From NCBI GenBank assembly GCA_947359465.1, contig OX375876.1:84838359-84902358 (forward strand): a stretch of DNA of 64,000 nt, read 5' to 3'. A program made the position numbers and the translations under genes. A model generated the notes under the pieces. It worked only from the letters and a program-made list of their open reading frames with translations. It had not been told where the DNA came from and searched no databases. The number at the start of each line of letters is the position of its first letter. Position 1 is the first letter of the stretch. Source of the stretch: Metellina segmentata (lineage: Eukaryota; Arthropoda; Arachnida; Araneae; Tetragnathidae). This document shows, one piece after another, positions 23,301 to 35,300 of this stretch.

Positions 23301-26300
23301 GACAAAGCTACATAATGACGAAAGGTGACACTACAAAGGTTACTACTACAAACGAACGAATGAAAGGTTACTACTACAAAAGACGATTTTGAGGGAGATT
23401 TGGAATTCTCTTTCTTAAGTTCTTTTCATGTTCAACTCAATTAATAAAAATTACGATTTACGGCGAGTGCTCTCGCACTCGTAATCAACAAAGCAATATT
23501 TTTTTACCTGTGGCACTCTAGCATCCAGTATGCGACATAGTGAAATGTTGCAATCTTCTCCTGTCATTATGACAATGAATTTTTTAATGTTTGAAAAGTT
23601 CCAGTTAGGATTTTTTTAAACATTATTATTCTTTTAATAACGGCATATTCTTTCAATAACAGCATATTCTTTCAATAACGGCATTATGCTTTAAATAGTG
23701 GCATTATTCTTTCAATGACGGCATTATTCTTTCAATAATGGAATAACTACACTGAAAATTTATTTTGACTTACCTGCCATTTTTAAGTCAAATACTTTGT
23801 GGTGGTGTTGCGTGTGATGAGAAGGAAAACACATTTATTAAAATAATAAATATTTAAAACAGCAAAATCAAACAAAATAAGAGATGTCAGAAAAAATTGT
23901 TCTAAAGATACTAATTTGTGATTCATTTTTATCTCTTGATCTCGCACAGTTGCCACAACTTACAACTAAAAGTGCACAAAATTTAGAAATGTGAAATTAA
24001 TTCAGAGTGAAAGAAACAGAAAATATCACTGCTCGCACGAATTTTGTTCATTCCCGTTCGTTGAAAAATATCGTCTGTCCCAAATATTCGGAAATCGTTT
24101 TCACTGCGCAAAGAACAAAAATAAGACTCGAAATAAATGAAATATTATAGCTGAAATTCCATAAAAAATGAATTATTTGAAGAATAATTACTTTTTTAGC
24201 AGTACTGGTAAAGCAATCGAAGTAATCGTAGCATTCAATATACATTCCAATTTCTCCAAAACTACTAAATTATGGTTGATTTAAGTATACTTACTCAGGT
24301 GTTTTAGCATGAAACTCAACTAAATATAACAATAAATAAATGTTTAATATTGCATTCACTAAACTAATAAATAATGTATAAAATAAAACACATTGAAATC
24401 AAATATCTGGAATAAAATTCATGTGATGCTTGCACAAACACACAAAATCGAACATAGAACAGGAAGACGGACAGACTTTCTCAACCATTTCCACTCACTA
24501 AATGAAGATACGAACTCATTGTGTGCAAATTTCCTAAAAATATATTAAACCGTGTGGACATACATATAGGGCACATACATACAGACAGATGGACAGGCAG
24601 ACAGACACCAAACGTGGAAGAGGCGGATTTGGCATCAGAAGGGTCCAAAACGGATAGAAAACTTGAAATGGGTCGAAAATATTCAATGTACAAACAAACA
24701 CTCCATTCTTATTTATATAGATAAAATTATCGTTCCTGTAATCTTTTTTGTTTGTTTTAGTTATTTTTGTTAGTAGTTGGCAGTGTAGCTGTCTTATGTT
24801 TAATTTTTGATCGTGAATGTTTATTAATTTGGTGGTTTTCTGTAAATAGTTTTGCATTATGCAGTTTCTTATTGGAATATGAATGATTAAAGCAATGATT
24901 CGAAATTAGTTTCTGCATTAGTGAATCAGCGATCCACCTTAACCCTCTACATACGGAAGGTCGAAATATCGTTTTCGCACTTGGTTACGGGAAGACGGCC
25001 GACGTAGTGCCTTCCCCCAGGAGGCGTGGAGAGTGAGCCAATTCTTATCACCTAGTGTAGGGGATCTCTTTTGTTGGGTCGGGGTATGCCTGTAAGGCGC
25101 AATTATTTCCCGGAGTCACTGAAAAGGCGGCAACAACTAAGACATGGTCACTTGAACTCAAAGGATTCTGGAGTTGTCCTCGGCGTCGTTTATACCGTGG
25201 GAAATCTTTATAAGAGTTGCAGAAAGTGATAATTTTTCTTTGATCATTCCTCTCTTGTACCTTCAAGCACTGATATCCTTTGTATGAAAAAGCGAATCAA
25301 AAATAAAGATTGCTTATCCATAGCTGCATTCAGCACTTGACTACTCCCTGACTTCAGGTGGTGCTGCTTCAATGCAGATATCGAGAGAAAATATTCGAAT
25401 AACAAGAGGGAGAGTATTTTTGAGCCCATCCACCACTCCACATAGACATAAAAGAAGAAAATTAGATGGTAGGAAAAGATCTTGTGTCAAATGCCTTGAA
25501 TGAATCGGATAGTAGAGTTCGTGGTAGTGTGGAATGTGCAATATGCTTTTGCAAGACCTGCTTCCAAGAATCATAAATATATCCCACCCTCCTTCCCTGT
25601 CCAATGCAGAATTGAATTAAAGGAAATAAAAAAAATGCCTCTTAGGGAAACCGCCTAGCGAATTGCAAAAGGTGAAATTCATCAATAAACCATCCACTTG
25701 GTTGTTGAGGAAATCGGTTTGATACACTTTTTTCCAATATAAATATAGCATAATGATTAAACGAAATTTGTCAAACAAAATCATAGATGATGAAATAAAT
25801 TTTTAAATGTAATATTAATTGTTTTATATATCTTTGAAATGTGTACATTGATACAACGCTATATTATTGGTACATCATGATACTAGTACAAGTTCAAAAT
25901 ACACGCAAGTATTTCTAGACATGCATTTTTCATAATACATTCATCATTAATTAAATATCCTCAAATAAAATAGCGCTGAGCGAATATTATTTTATAATGT
26001 GCATTATTAAGATGATAATCCTTTGAAATTAAGGTGTTAGCCTCTAGATCGGAAGATTCCGGGTTCGGGCATGGATGTTTGTAAGGGTATAGTGGAGAGG
26101 CGGCTGGTGCACCTAAAATCTGTCATGACCGAAAGTCCTGACGTTGGGTTGGTGTGGAAGTTTGGAGAGTGGGGTGCCAGCTCAGGTGTTGCCTCGTCAT
26201 CTGACCGTGGTTCATAATTACGTGGTGTCCTCGGATCTTTCCCCTGGGTGATTGATCTTGGACTATCGTCAATAACCCGTTGTGTTGCTCTAGTACGACG

Positions 26301-29300
26301 TTAATTAAAAATTACCAATTACCATTCAAATTATTGACTAAATATTCATTAAACATTCTGGTTGTATAGAATTTATCTAATTCTATGAAAAACTCAAGCT
26401 TTATATCAGGTTGCATAAATCATGCTACCTCTGTGACCCTTACCTCTTCCATCAACTCTCTGAGCTACGGCAAGGCGCAAATATTCTATTTTCCCAAGTT
26501 GTTAACGGAAATAAAATTCTAATTACTTCATTCTTAAGAACAAAGACTATTATGATGCATTGGAAATTCCCCATTTTATCAGTAATTTTTTTTAATGATC
26601 ACAAAAATTATGAAAATGATAGGAAATAAAAAATCTTTTTGAGATTCGTTCGTACCAAATGAGCTCAATGAGAAAATTATTAGAAAAATAGAATTTAATT
26701 GAAAATACCGCACTAATTTTATGGAGTTTTTCTAGTTGAAAACTTATACGTAAAATACTTATGGATTTTAAGAGTACAATCATAATTTTTAACAAACTTA
26801 GAAAGCTTCCAATTTTATTTGCACTTTAAAAAAATAATAATAAAAGCTCATACAAATTTTTTAGATTTACAACTCTTAAGAGCGGGTAAAGTTAATAATA
26901 ATAATTTTAATTACATTTCTATATGTTTACGACCTTTTAAAAATTCCACTTGTTCATTGTAAATTATATATTTCAAATTATGTTCATTATTTGAGATACT
27001 TGCATTGTTAACTATTTTTGGCTATTGACAATTTTTCTGGAGGTTGTGTTGATGCCATACATAAAATAAGTTTTTTTTTATGATTTTCGTTTATTTACTT
27101 AACGTTTACGGTGCAGTTCTTCACGACATTCACTATTTCATTGTTGGGCAAAAACCATTGCTTTCTAAACTTGTAAGAATACCATGATTTAAAAAAAATT
27201 TGCATGAACAAATTTTGATAGTTAATAAGACAAATTACAGAGTATATTTCTTTCGTAGATTCTTTAATATTCTTTCGTAAATGCGCGCGGTAAATTGCCT
27301 TTCACGAATCGTAATAGCTCGAGGTAAAGCGGTCCCCCGGTATCCCCCTGTCATCGGTGAAGTGGTTATTTACGAGGAGGTCTCTTTGTTGCTTAGAAAA
27401 AGGGGGAAGGAAACTGTAATGGATTTCGGCCGTCTGCTCCGTAACGAAAGGACAAGGAAATCTCGGCCGTTTGGGCCGGCTACCGTAACCAGAGGGTTAA
27501 AGATAATATTCAGGTATTTCAAAATCCAATATGACAAAGATGCTGCCCAATTACTTTTGTGACAAAAATTGTTTTAAGTCTCATAAACAGTCAAAATTTT
27601 CAAATACATTTAGGTAATTTATTGGATTTATTAATTGAAAAGTAATTTAAGGATTTTTTTTAGATAGCATAACTTTTTTATTTTTAGAAACTGTTTCTGT
27701 AATTTCGTCAATTTACATTTTATTACATCAACAAGGTTTAAAAAAATGGTATTGTTGAGTAGAGTACACGTGGACGAAAATGAAACAAAGTTAGTTTAGC
27801 ATCCAAATAAAAATGGATGTTATTATTTTTTTATTTTAAAAAATGCTGCCAAAAGGCAAACAATTAACATTTAGCAAGTTTTATGTCATCTGCTAGTTTT
27901 ATCTAGTGTTATTAACTATTCTTGTTCAAGATGAAGTCCTTACATTTAATAGTTAAGATGCAATGTGATGTTATCTAACCTTGATGGAACTATTAAAGCC
28001 CACCATTAACGAATGTTAGTAATCTGCAAATGTTTTGTATACATATAGAGATTTCAGTGAACTTTCAGTTGTATTGTATGAGACTAAATTTTATTTCGGC
28101 AAAATCCATCATGGGAAGTGCTCAATTTGAATAAACTCTTGTCGAAACAGATAGTATTCAACATGAGTTTAAATACTGATCACACACAAGTGTGAAGATT
28201 TCTTATTAGGGCATAAAAAGTAATTTACGACTAAAAACCTTTAATTATTGAAAACCGATTATTACTTGAAATTTTTCGTTCTTTTGTCAATGCATGAAGA
28301 AAAAATTCTCCATTTTATAATATAAATACATTTTATGCAGAAGGGGACCTACCAAATACGACCGTAGTTGGGAAGATGTCACTGCTTATGGCAGAGAAAA
28401 ATTCAAAAGCCCTGATAGCCGGGGAACACCTAGGGGTAGAAGAGGTGCTGGTCGTTTCAGAGGTGCTACGAGAGTTCGAGGTGGCCACTTTCCTGTGAAT
28501 CATGGAAGAAACGAAAATGAATCTTCTCCTACCCCAGAAGAAGTGCCTACTGAGAATGAAAGAGAAGGTAATTGTGTTGTTATGTAGCCTTTTAGAAGGG
28601 AATTTATGCCTGTTGCTTTCTATTTGAATATAATTTTTATTTTGCTATTAGATGCTGAACACACAGATAATTCCCCAGTTATCAACAACAATGAATTTCC
28701 TGCATTACCCAGTAAAGAATCTGAGCCTGTTGTGGACAATGCATCGCCAGAACAAACTTACTTCAACAAGAACTCTCCCCCTGCATCTGAAGCTAAATCA
28801 GTCAGAACTCTAACTTTTGAAAACTCCAACTTTGGTAGTCGAAACTCCATCGAACGCGACGTTCCTCCCAGGCGAGGGAAGACTCCTCCTTTCAGTGGGC
28901 AGAATGCCAGAGGGAACCGCAGACCAATCCCTCGGGGGAATAGAGGTTCTGGCAGAGGAGATTACAACAAACGAGGGCGAGGAAACATGCGCCATGTATC
29001 TCCTCGTTTTCTTGAAAATAAAACCAATAGCCTAAGTAATGATATGGAGCAGTTGTCGCTTGAAGCCTCCTCAGAAGTTTGCAATGACGTCAACTCTGAA
29101 GTTATACATCACAGTGATAGTAATGGTAACAAATTTTCAACTTCTCTTTAAATGTTTTTATTTAGTTAAATCTGTGAAACAAGCTTGAATACTTTGGTTT
29201 ATTTTAATGAAAAGTAGTGTACATGGTGCAAATTTTAAGGCATTTCTGAATCCAAGTATAGTTTTAGCTTTCAACGGGTAAACCTTTGAGATATAAGGAA

Positions 29301-32300
29301 TTCATAAACATTAAATTATGATTTTTTTTAACCGAATGATGTCTATTTAAATGTTCTCAGATCTGACTGAGGAATCAATCATATTTAAATACCCTCACAA
29401 GGTAGTTGGAAACCTATCATTAAATCAAATATTGTTTTCTGAAAATTCGCGTACTGAAAGCATGAACTTGGTGGATAAAAAATTTCAAAACATGAAATAT
29501 GTTTTGGGCTTACAATAATTTCTTAGATAAAAAGACTAAATGATTTGAAATTTTTGTATGACTTGTAAAGTTGAGTTGAATATATTTTAAAATGTTACCC
29601 CATTTCCACTTTATTTAGCTACTAGCACTACCCACACAGCATTGCCCATGACAAAGTTATGCTTTTAGAAAGTCAACCTTACTAATTCTAACAAAACCTA
29701 ATTAAACAGCAATAAACAAAAAAATTGAATAAATGATAAAAATTAAATATTGCTATATTTTCAAAAAGTCTTAAAGATATATATAAAAAAAAACAATAAA
29801 CAATAAAATTGCAGAAGTAATACAAATTCAAAAGTAAGTTATGCTTTTGAAAAGTCTTGACGCTAAACCTCACTGATTCCGATAAAACCAAATTAAACAG
29901 TATTAAAAAAATTGCATAAATGGTAAAAAATTAAATATTGCTGTACTTTGAAAAAATCTTCAGGATTGTTGGATGTCTTGAGGTTTATGGCTACAACAGT
30001 TATTGATCTTCATCTCTATTGTTCAGTTTTTTGTTTTGTTTTTGTTTATTGATAGCAAACAAAAAGTCCTTAAGCTAAAGAAGAAAAAAAAGCCAGAAAC
30101 AAATATAAATTCAGTGTTTCAAATCAAACAGAATGGTAAAAAAAGTTGGTGGGCATCCAAAAATAAACAATTAGGCACTCCCTCATTTCCAAAAAGAAAA
30201 TATGTTAAAAACCTTAAAACAACCAATGAAATGAAATGAAAAAAAAAGAACCAACCAATGAAATCAAAGAAAAATTTAGAAGCTGATCGCTCTTACACTC
30301 TATTGCCATTCTTAGGAACAAAATAATAAAAATATGTCAATAAATAAATTAAAAAAATTTCTTGTTTAAATTTTAAAATTCAATCTTTAAGGTCTATTCA
30401 GTTACTTTTAGGACTTCCCATGTGCCAAATTTCATGACTGCTATAGATTCATTTGGACACCTCAGACACACACGCACAAACACTTCCTTTTATAATAGTA
30501 CATATGAAGCATTTGTGTTTTTTCCTCAAAAACACTATGTTTTTAATATAAACTTATTTTTTATACTTTATTATTGTGTATTCAGTTATTTCTGTGCTCT
30601 TGCAGGTGTTCTAAATGCAAATTCAAATGGTAATGACTTGCCAAATGTAGCTCTTAAAGGTGGTGGAGACTCTTCTGGTCGTCCAAAGCGATATTCATCT
30701 TTAAGACAAAGAAGTCTTCCAGAAACAAATACTTATCAAACACCTCCTCCACCACCATCAGTGCCACCTCCACCCCATCCATCTTATTATGAAACAGGTA
30801 AACTTTACCTTGATTATTTCAAAGTGCAACAAATTATTCCAGCCTTCATAATTTTAATATTTTAGTTCAGCAGCTATCTATTGCAAATTAAAAATGTTTT
30901 GAATAAATTTAGCAAAACCCTGCCAAGTGCACTAATTGGTCTTAGAGAGCAAACCTGTATTTTTAGCTGCATTTTTTAAAGTGTGTATTTTTAAATTATG
31001 GCTGAAAAATAGTAGTCTAAGAGATTGTTATTTTTATGATATACTAGAAAAAATGTTAAATTGAAAAATTTACGAGATGAATTAAAATGAAGCAAAAGTA
31101 AATTACCTATTTCAATAAGGTTTGTGCCTAGATGACAACACATTTTGCAATTTACGAGGACAATCATTGCCTCTTGATTTTCATGATCTGAATTAACAAT
31201 AATCTAATACCCTAATCTGAATAGACTATTTCAGGTTTTCCATGGTCCTTGAAAATCCTTGAATATTATAGAACTTCGTGAAAAGTTCCTGAGAGTACTT
31301 GATTTTTATTATATAATTGTGTAATTTTGTCTTGCGTTGGAACTTATCCAGACTAGTTTTCTACATGGCAGGTACGCCATTTGAGCTTCATTCTGAATGA
31401 TGCCGGTGTTTTGTGCTTTGACACCACAAGATATCAGACCAACCACAGTTGAAGGTCATAAACCATGTTTCATTGTTGTGTTGTCCCATTGCTTTTATGC
31501 ATATACTATTCAGACATGAATGAGTTCATCCAGAAGGTGGAATTCCGCCTTTTTGAGCATTTTCTAAAGTTGACTCAGCTTTTTGAAATTCTAGTTTTAG
31601 ACTAGAAATGGGAAGAATATTTTATATCATACTAGCAGGCCAGCACGGCATTGCCCGTGACAGAATTCTGGCTTCTCATAAAATTTGGTCCACCTAAAGC
31701 ATCAATATGGAGAAAATTTTCTGCAGATTTCAAATCCGTTGAAAATTTTACTCTATCTTAAACAATAGCGAAGATAGAAAAAAAATGTCATCCCCCCCCC
31801 CTATATTTCTTTATTTTTCTTTTTAATTGATAACGTTTGCATATGTCTTGTTTTAGATTGTTATAAAAAACATCAGGTCATTGAGAAAATTTTTGTTTTG
31901 TTTTGCTCGTTATTATGGTATTATTAATTATGGTTTAAAAGAAAATTATTCTATAAGAAATATGATGTCAACAAAAACTAGGAAATAGTTATACAGCTTA
32001 CTTCTGATGGGGAAATGTAGGCAAAATTTTAAATTTCTCAGTGTTCCTGTCTCTTACCATGAGTGCTCATGTTCGATTTTAGTAATGCAAACAGTTCATT
32101 GCTAATACTTATCTTAAAAAGCAGATGGAATTTAAAACAAATATTTCAGACAAATAAAAATAGGAAAGACTGTCTAACATAACTTGGCAAGTATTAAAAA
32201 TATTTATACATTTAAATGTTATTCTGCTATTTATGTCAAGCTTTTGTATTGTGATGTCTTGCTTTTGTATCCAACCCCAAGAACCTTATTACATCATTCA

Positions 32301-35300
32301 TTTACATTGACTATTTTAGTACCATTTCATAATTGACTAGACATTTTTTGGATTATGTATTATATAAATACACTGGTGTGTAAAACTTGAGGTTAATTAC
32401 CTGTATGGTTTTTAGCTGCTACTTTTCAATGAAGTGATCTGGATGCGGGAAAAGAATACTAAATGAACATTGAGTGTCATCTCAAACCGATGAGTGTAAA
32501 CAAAATTATTACTGAAGTGAACAGTAAAAAAAGTATTTGAACTGAAGAGGTGACACTGTTTTTGGTGCCATACAAAAGAGATTAGGCAGTCCTTTGTAAC
32601 TTATGACTGCCTCAAACTGATGCAGGCTTTGCATGTTGAAAATGAGGTTGCAGATGATTTCCTGCAGTAGCAGAACCTTTTTCTATGTTAAAGCCTTTTT
32701 AATCATGATTCTGAAATTTAATTATGTATCAGCTTTCAACTGAATTTACCTGGAAGTAAATCGTACCTGGCTGTTTCATTTAATTTCGAGGTTCCTATCA
32801 TTCTTGAATTTTGCATGCCAGTGTATGTCAAAATACAAAAATCATTCTACTGTTTTCTTTATTGCCTGCAAAGTATGGTTAAAGATTCCTGTTGATACAT
32901 TGATTAGCAAACTAAATTCTTTGACTTAATTATGCATTTTCTTTACCAGGATATCAAACTACTATATATGCCCCACCAGAAACATGCGTCCCCACTCCTA
33001 GTACTCAAAGTCAAACTGTTACCAGCACACCCATCTTGAACCCCACTGCATATCAAACCTTTACACCTCCATCTTTTACTGACAGCTATGGTGCGTATAT
33101 GTAACTTTTATTGTTTGCTGTTTTGTCTGTTGTGTTGATTGTGTACTTTGTTCCTCTTCTCAACCTTGGTCATCATTCTGTGCTTCCACCTTACCAAGCA
33201 ATTGATTCAATTCTCATGTGTTAACTGCTTAAATTTTCATTATCCATCCATCACTCTGTTTTTTTTTTGTGTGCACAGTAATTTCTTTAGTTTTTAGTGT
33301 ACAATTTCTATATTCCTTAAAGTTTATGTATAAAATGTTATATCATTGGTAGGGGTGGTAGTCACATTTGTCAAATATCAGCTGGAGAAATTATTGTGCA
33401 GTCAGAACGTTACAAGAAGAGACCTTGGCATGCCTTTTAGGATGAGTTTTTTTTTTTTTTCATTTCATTCCTGGGCGAGAGCCTGTTGGCATTTAAGTTT
33501 TTTTCTTGGACGCATCAAGAAAACCAGTGCTACTGACCCTGATGCAATGTAATCAAATGGAGTTAATCCCGCTTAGCCCGGTCGAGCATCCGACTCTGGC
33601 AAGTGCAGCCACATAGAACTCAACAAAGTGGAATTGATGGGCTTACTTTGCTTATCCCATACCTGTTATATCTTGCTATTTGTTTGCTTTTAAATTACAT
33701 CAGTCTTGTATTTCTAGTGATCAATGTGTTTCATTTTTCCAAATTTTTATACTTTAGTCGCTAAAAGTGGAACACCTTACTTTCATTGTAGCCATTTTCT
33801 TTGGAGGAAATACATGTTTTCATTATAATATCCCAGTGTTTAATACTATTTTCTGATCGCTCCACTATAAAATCAAATATATTTATACTTTTATGAAATT
33901 AGTTGACGAATTTGAACTGAAACTTTTGAAGTTCCGTTGTGTATAAAAACTGCTTTCCACATATCTCAACTGTCAAAAGGGGATGTACCCAGTGTTGTCT
34001 TTTCTTTTTGTCCCTACAGTACATCCTCCTAAGGTATTGTGACTTTAACGATAATGTCTGTTGAGTGCAGCAAAAATATTGCTTTCACCACAGCCCAAAA
34101 CAAACTAGTCATTGGCATCGTCACTGCCCTGCATGTGTAAAAGACATGAATGGAATCAATCATTCTATATTCAAGGCTAAATGAGCTGTCGAGATGATTG
34201 CTGAAGATTGAATAGGGGACTGAATTTTACGGAATGTTCATTCTGAATGGATTATGATATAAAATTTTCAGCTCACAGAGAGCATGTAATAAAAGAACAG
34301 AAACTAGTTCATAAAGGTATCTCAGACTCTCTAACTGTTATGGAATATCTGTAGTTGCTACGGAAAAGAGGTGAAAACTACGGAGGTACGGATGTATAGC
34401 GAAAAACTACGGATCTTGTAGAAAAAATGCCGAAAATACTCTTCCCCAATCCCGCTTTCCCTTCTCCACCCTCTATGAGAAAGCATTCTTCCTTCATTTT
34501 TCCTCACCGGAATGACATAGGTGATTCCATTGTGGAAATGACGTCTCCGGAAGATGCTTCCGCTAGGACAGTAAAGCTACGGTTTCCTAAGAAAACGGAG
34601 CCGTTATCTAGCGGCCGTAGTGTAGGTGTGGATGACGTCACAAAAACGTTGTTTATACAAACAGATTGCGTTGGTTTCCTAGAGAGTGTTGTTTGTGAGC
34701 GTAACTAAAATTAGCAGAGCCGCCATTTGCATGTCGATCCGTCATAATGGTCTCAAACAGTTGGGGAACATTTTTACTCTTGCAGCGGCAACATTTCATT
34801 TCCTGCAAAAACAATTCTAGCGGAGGGAAGCAAAATAAACAAAATTTTGACTGGCATTGTTTTGTTTGTTTCTGTAAAGTCAGGGTCGTTAAAGATAGAT
34901 TAAAAATTTCAACGGATTTGAAATCGGCGGAAAATTTTACACCAGATCGATACCTTGAATGCGATTTACTTTAAATAAATAATTAATTTTTTTGGTAAAA
35001 AGAATAATAATTAAATAATGAAATGGTAAATAATTGAATTATAAATCTGTTCTTGGTATTGATCTGGCGTAAAATTTTACGCTGATTTGAAATCCTTTGA
35101 AATTTTCACTCAATCTTCAACGATCCAGAAGTCAGAAACTTGTACTGGAGAATAAAAATGTCACTTTGTTTTATTGCTTGTTTGTGTGACTTTTGAAATC
35201 AAATTCATTTACTTATATCAAAGTCAATAATTTTGGATAGTGTTTAAAAATGTTTGTTTCAATTAAGTATTCAATAATTTTTAAATTTTATTTATTATTT

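Larger units (their letters stand above)
22033..24722. mobile_element. Possible long dispersed element with TATCTA/TAGATA ends
   Basis: It starts with TATCTATCTATCTAATTATA. It ends with a GACAGATGGACAGGCAGACA tract (24580-24607) and then TTATTTATATAGATA. This start and end structure is common to dispersed repeats in arthropod genomes and resembles the smaller unit at 29621-30503. The interior is composite (mariner fragment, short tandem repeat). The boundaries may belong to different insertions. Confidence 0.35.
21610..28340 (+). other. CASC3 intron 5 (6.7 kb)
   Basis: It holds a dispersed element (22033-24722) containing a mariner remnant and a short tandem repeat, then a piggyBac-like TTAA element (24943-27496) containing a SINE. 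The sequences 21610-22030 and 27500-28340 are AT-rich with nothing recognisable. Confidence 0.6.

Noticed and set aside
27281..27562. 93-codon open stretch on the + strand at the end of the TTAA element
   Set aside because: It overlaps the inverted repeat end of the piggyBac-like element; its openness reflects the GC-richer end sequence.
34427..34708. 93-codon open stretch in CASC3 intron 9
   Set aside because: No family motif, no splice-site or frame support linking it to CASC3, and composition looks random.
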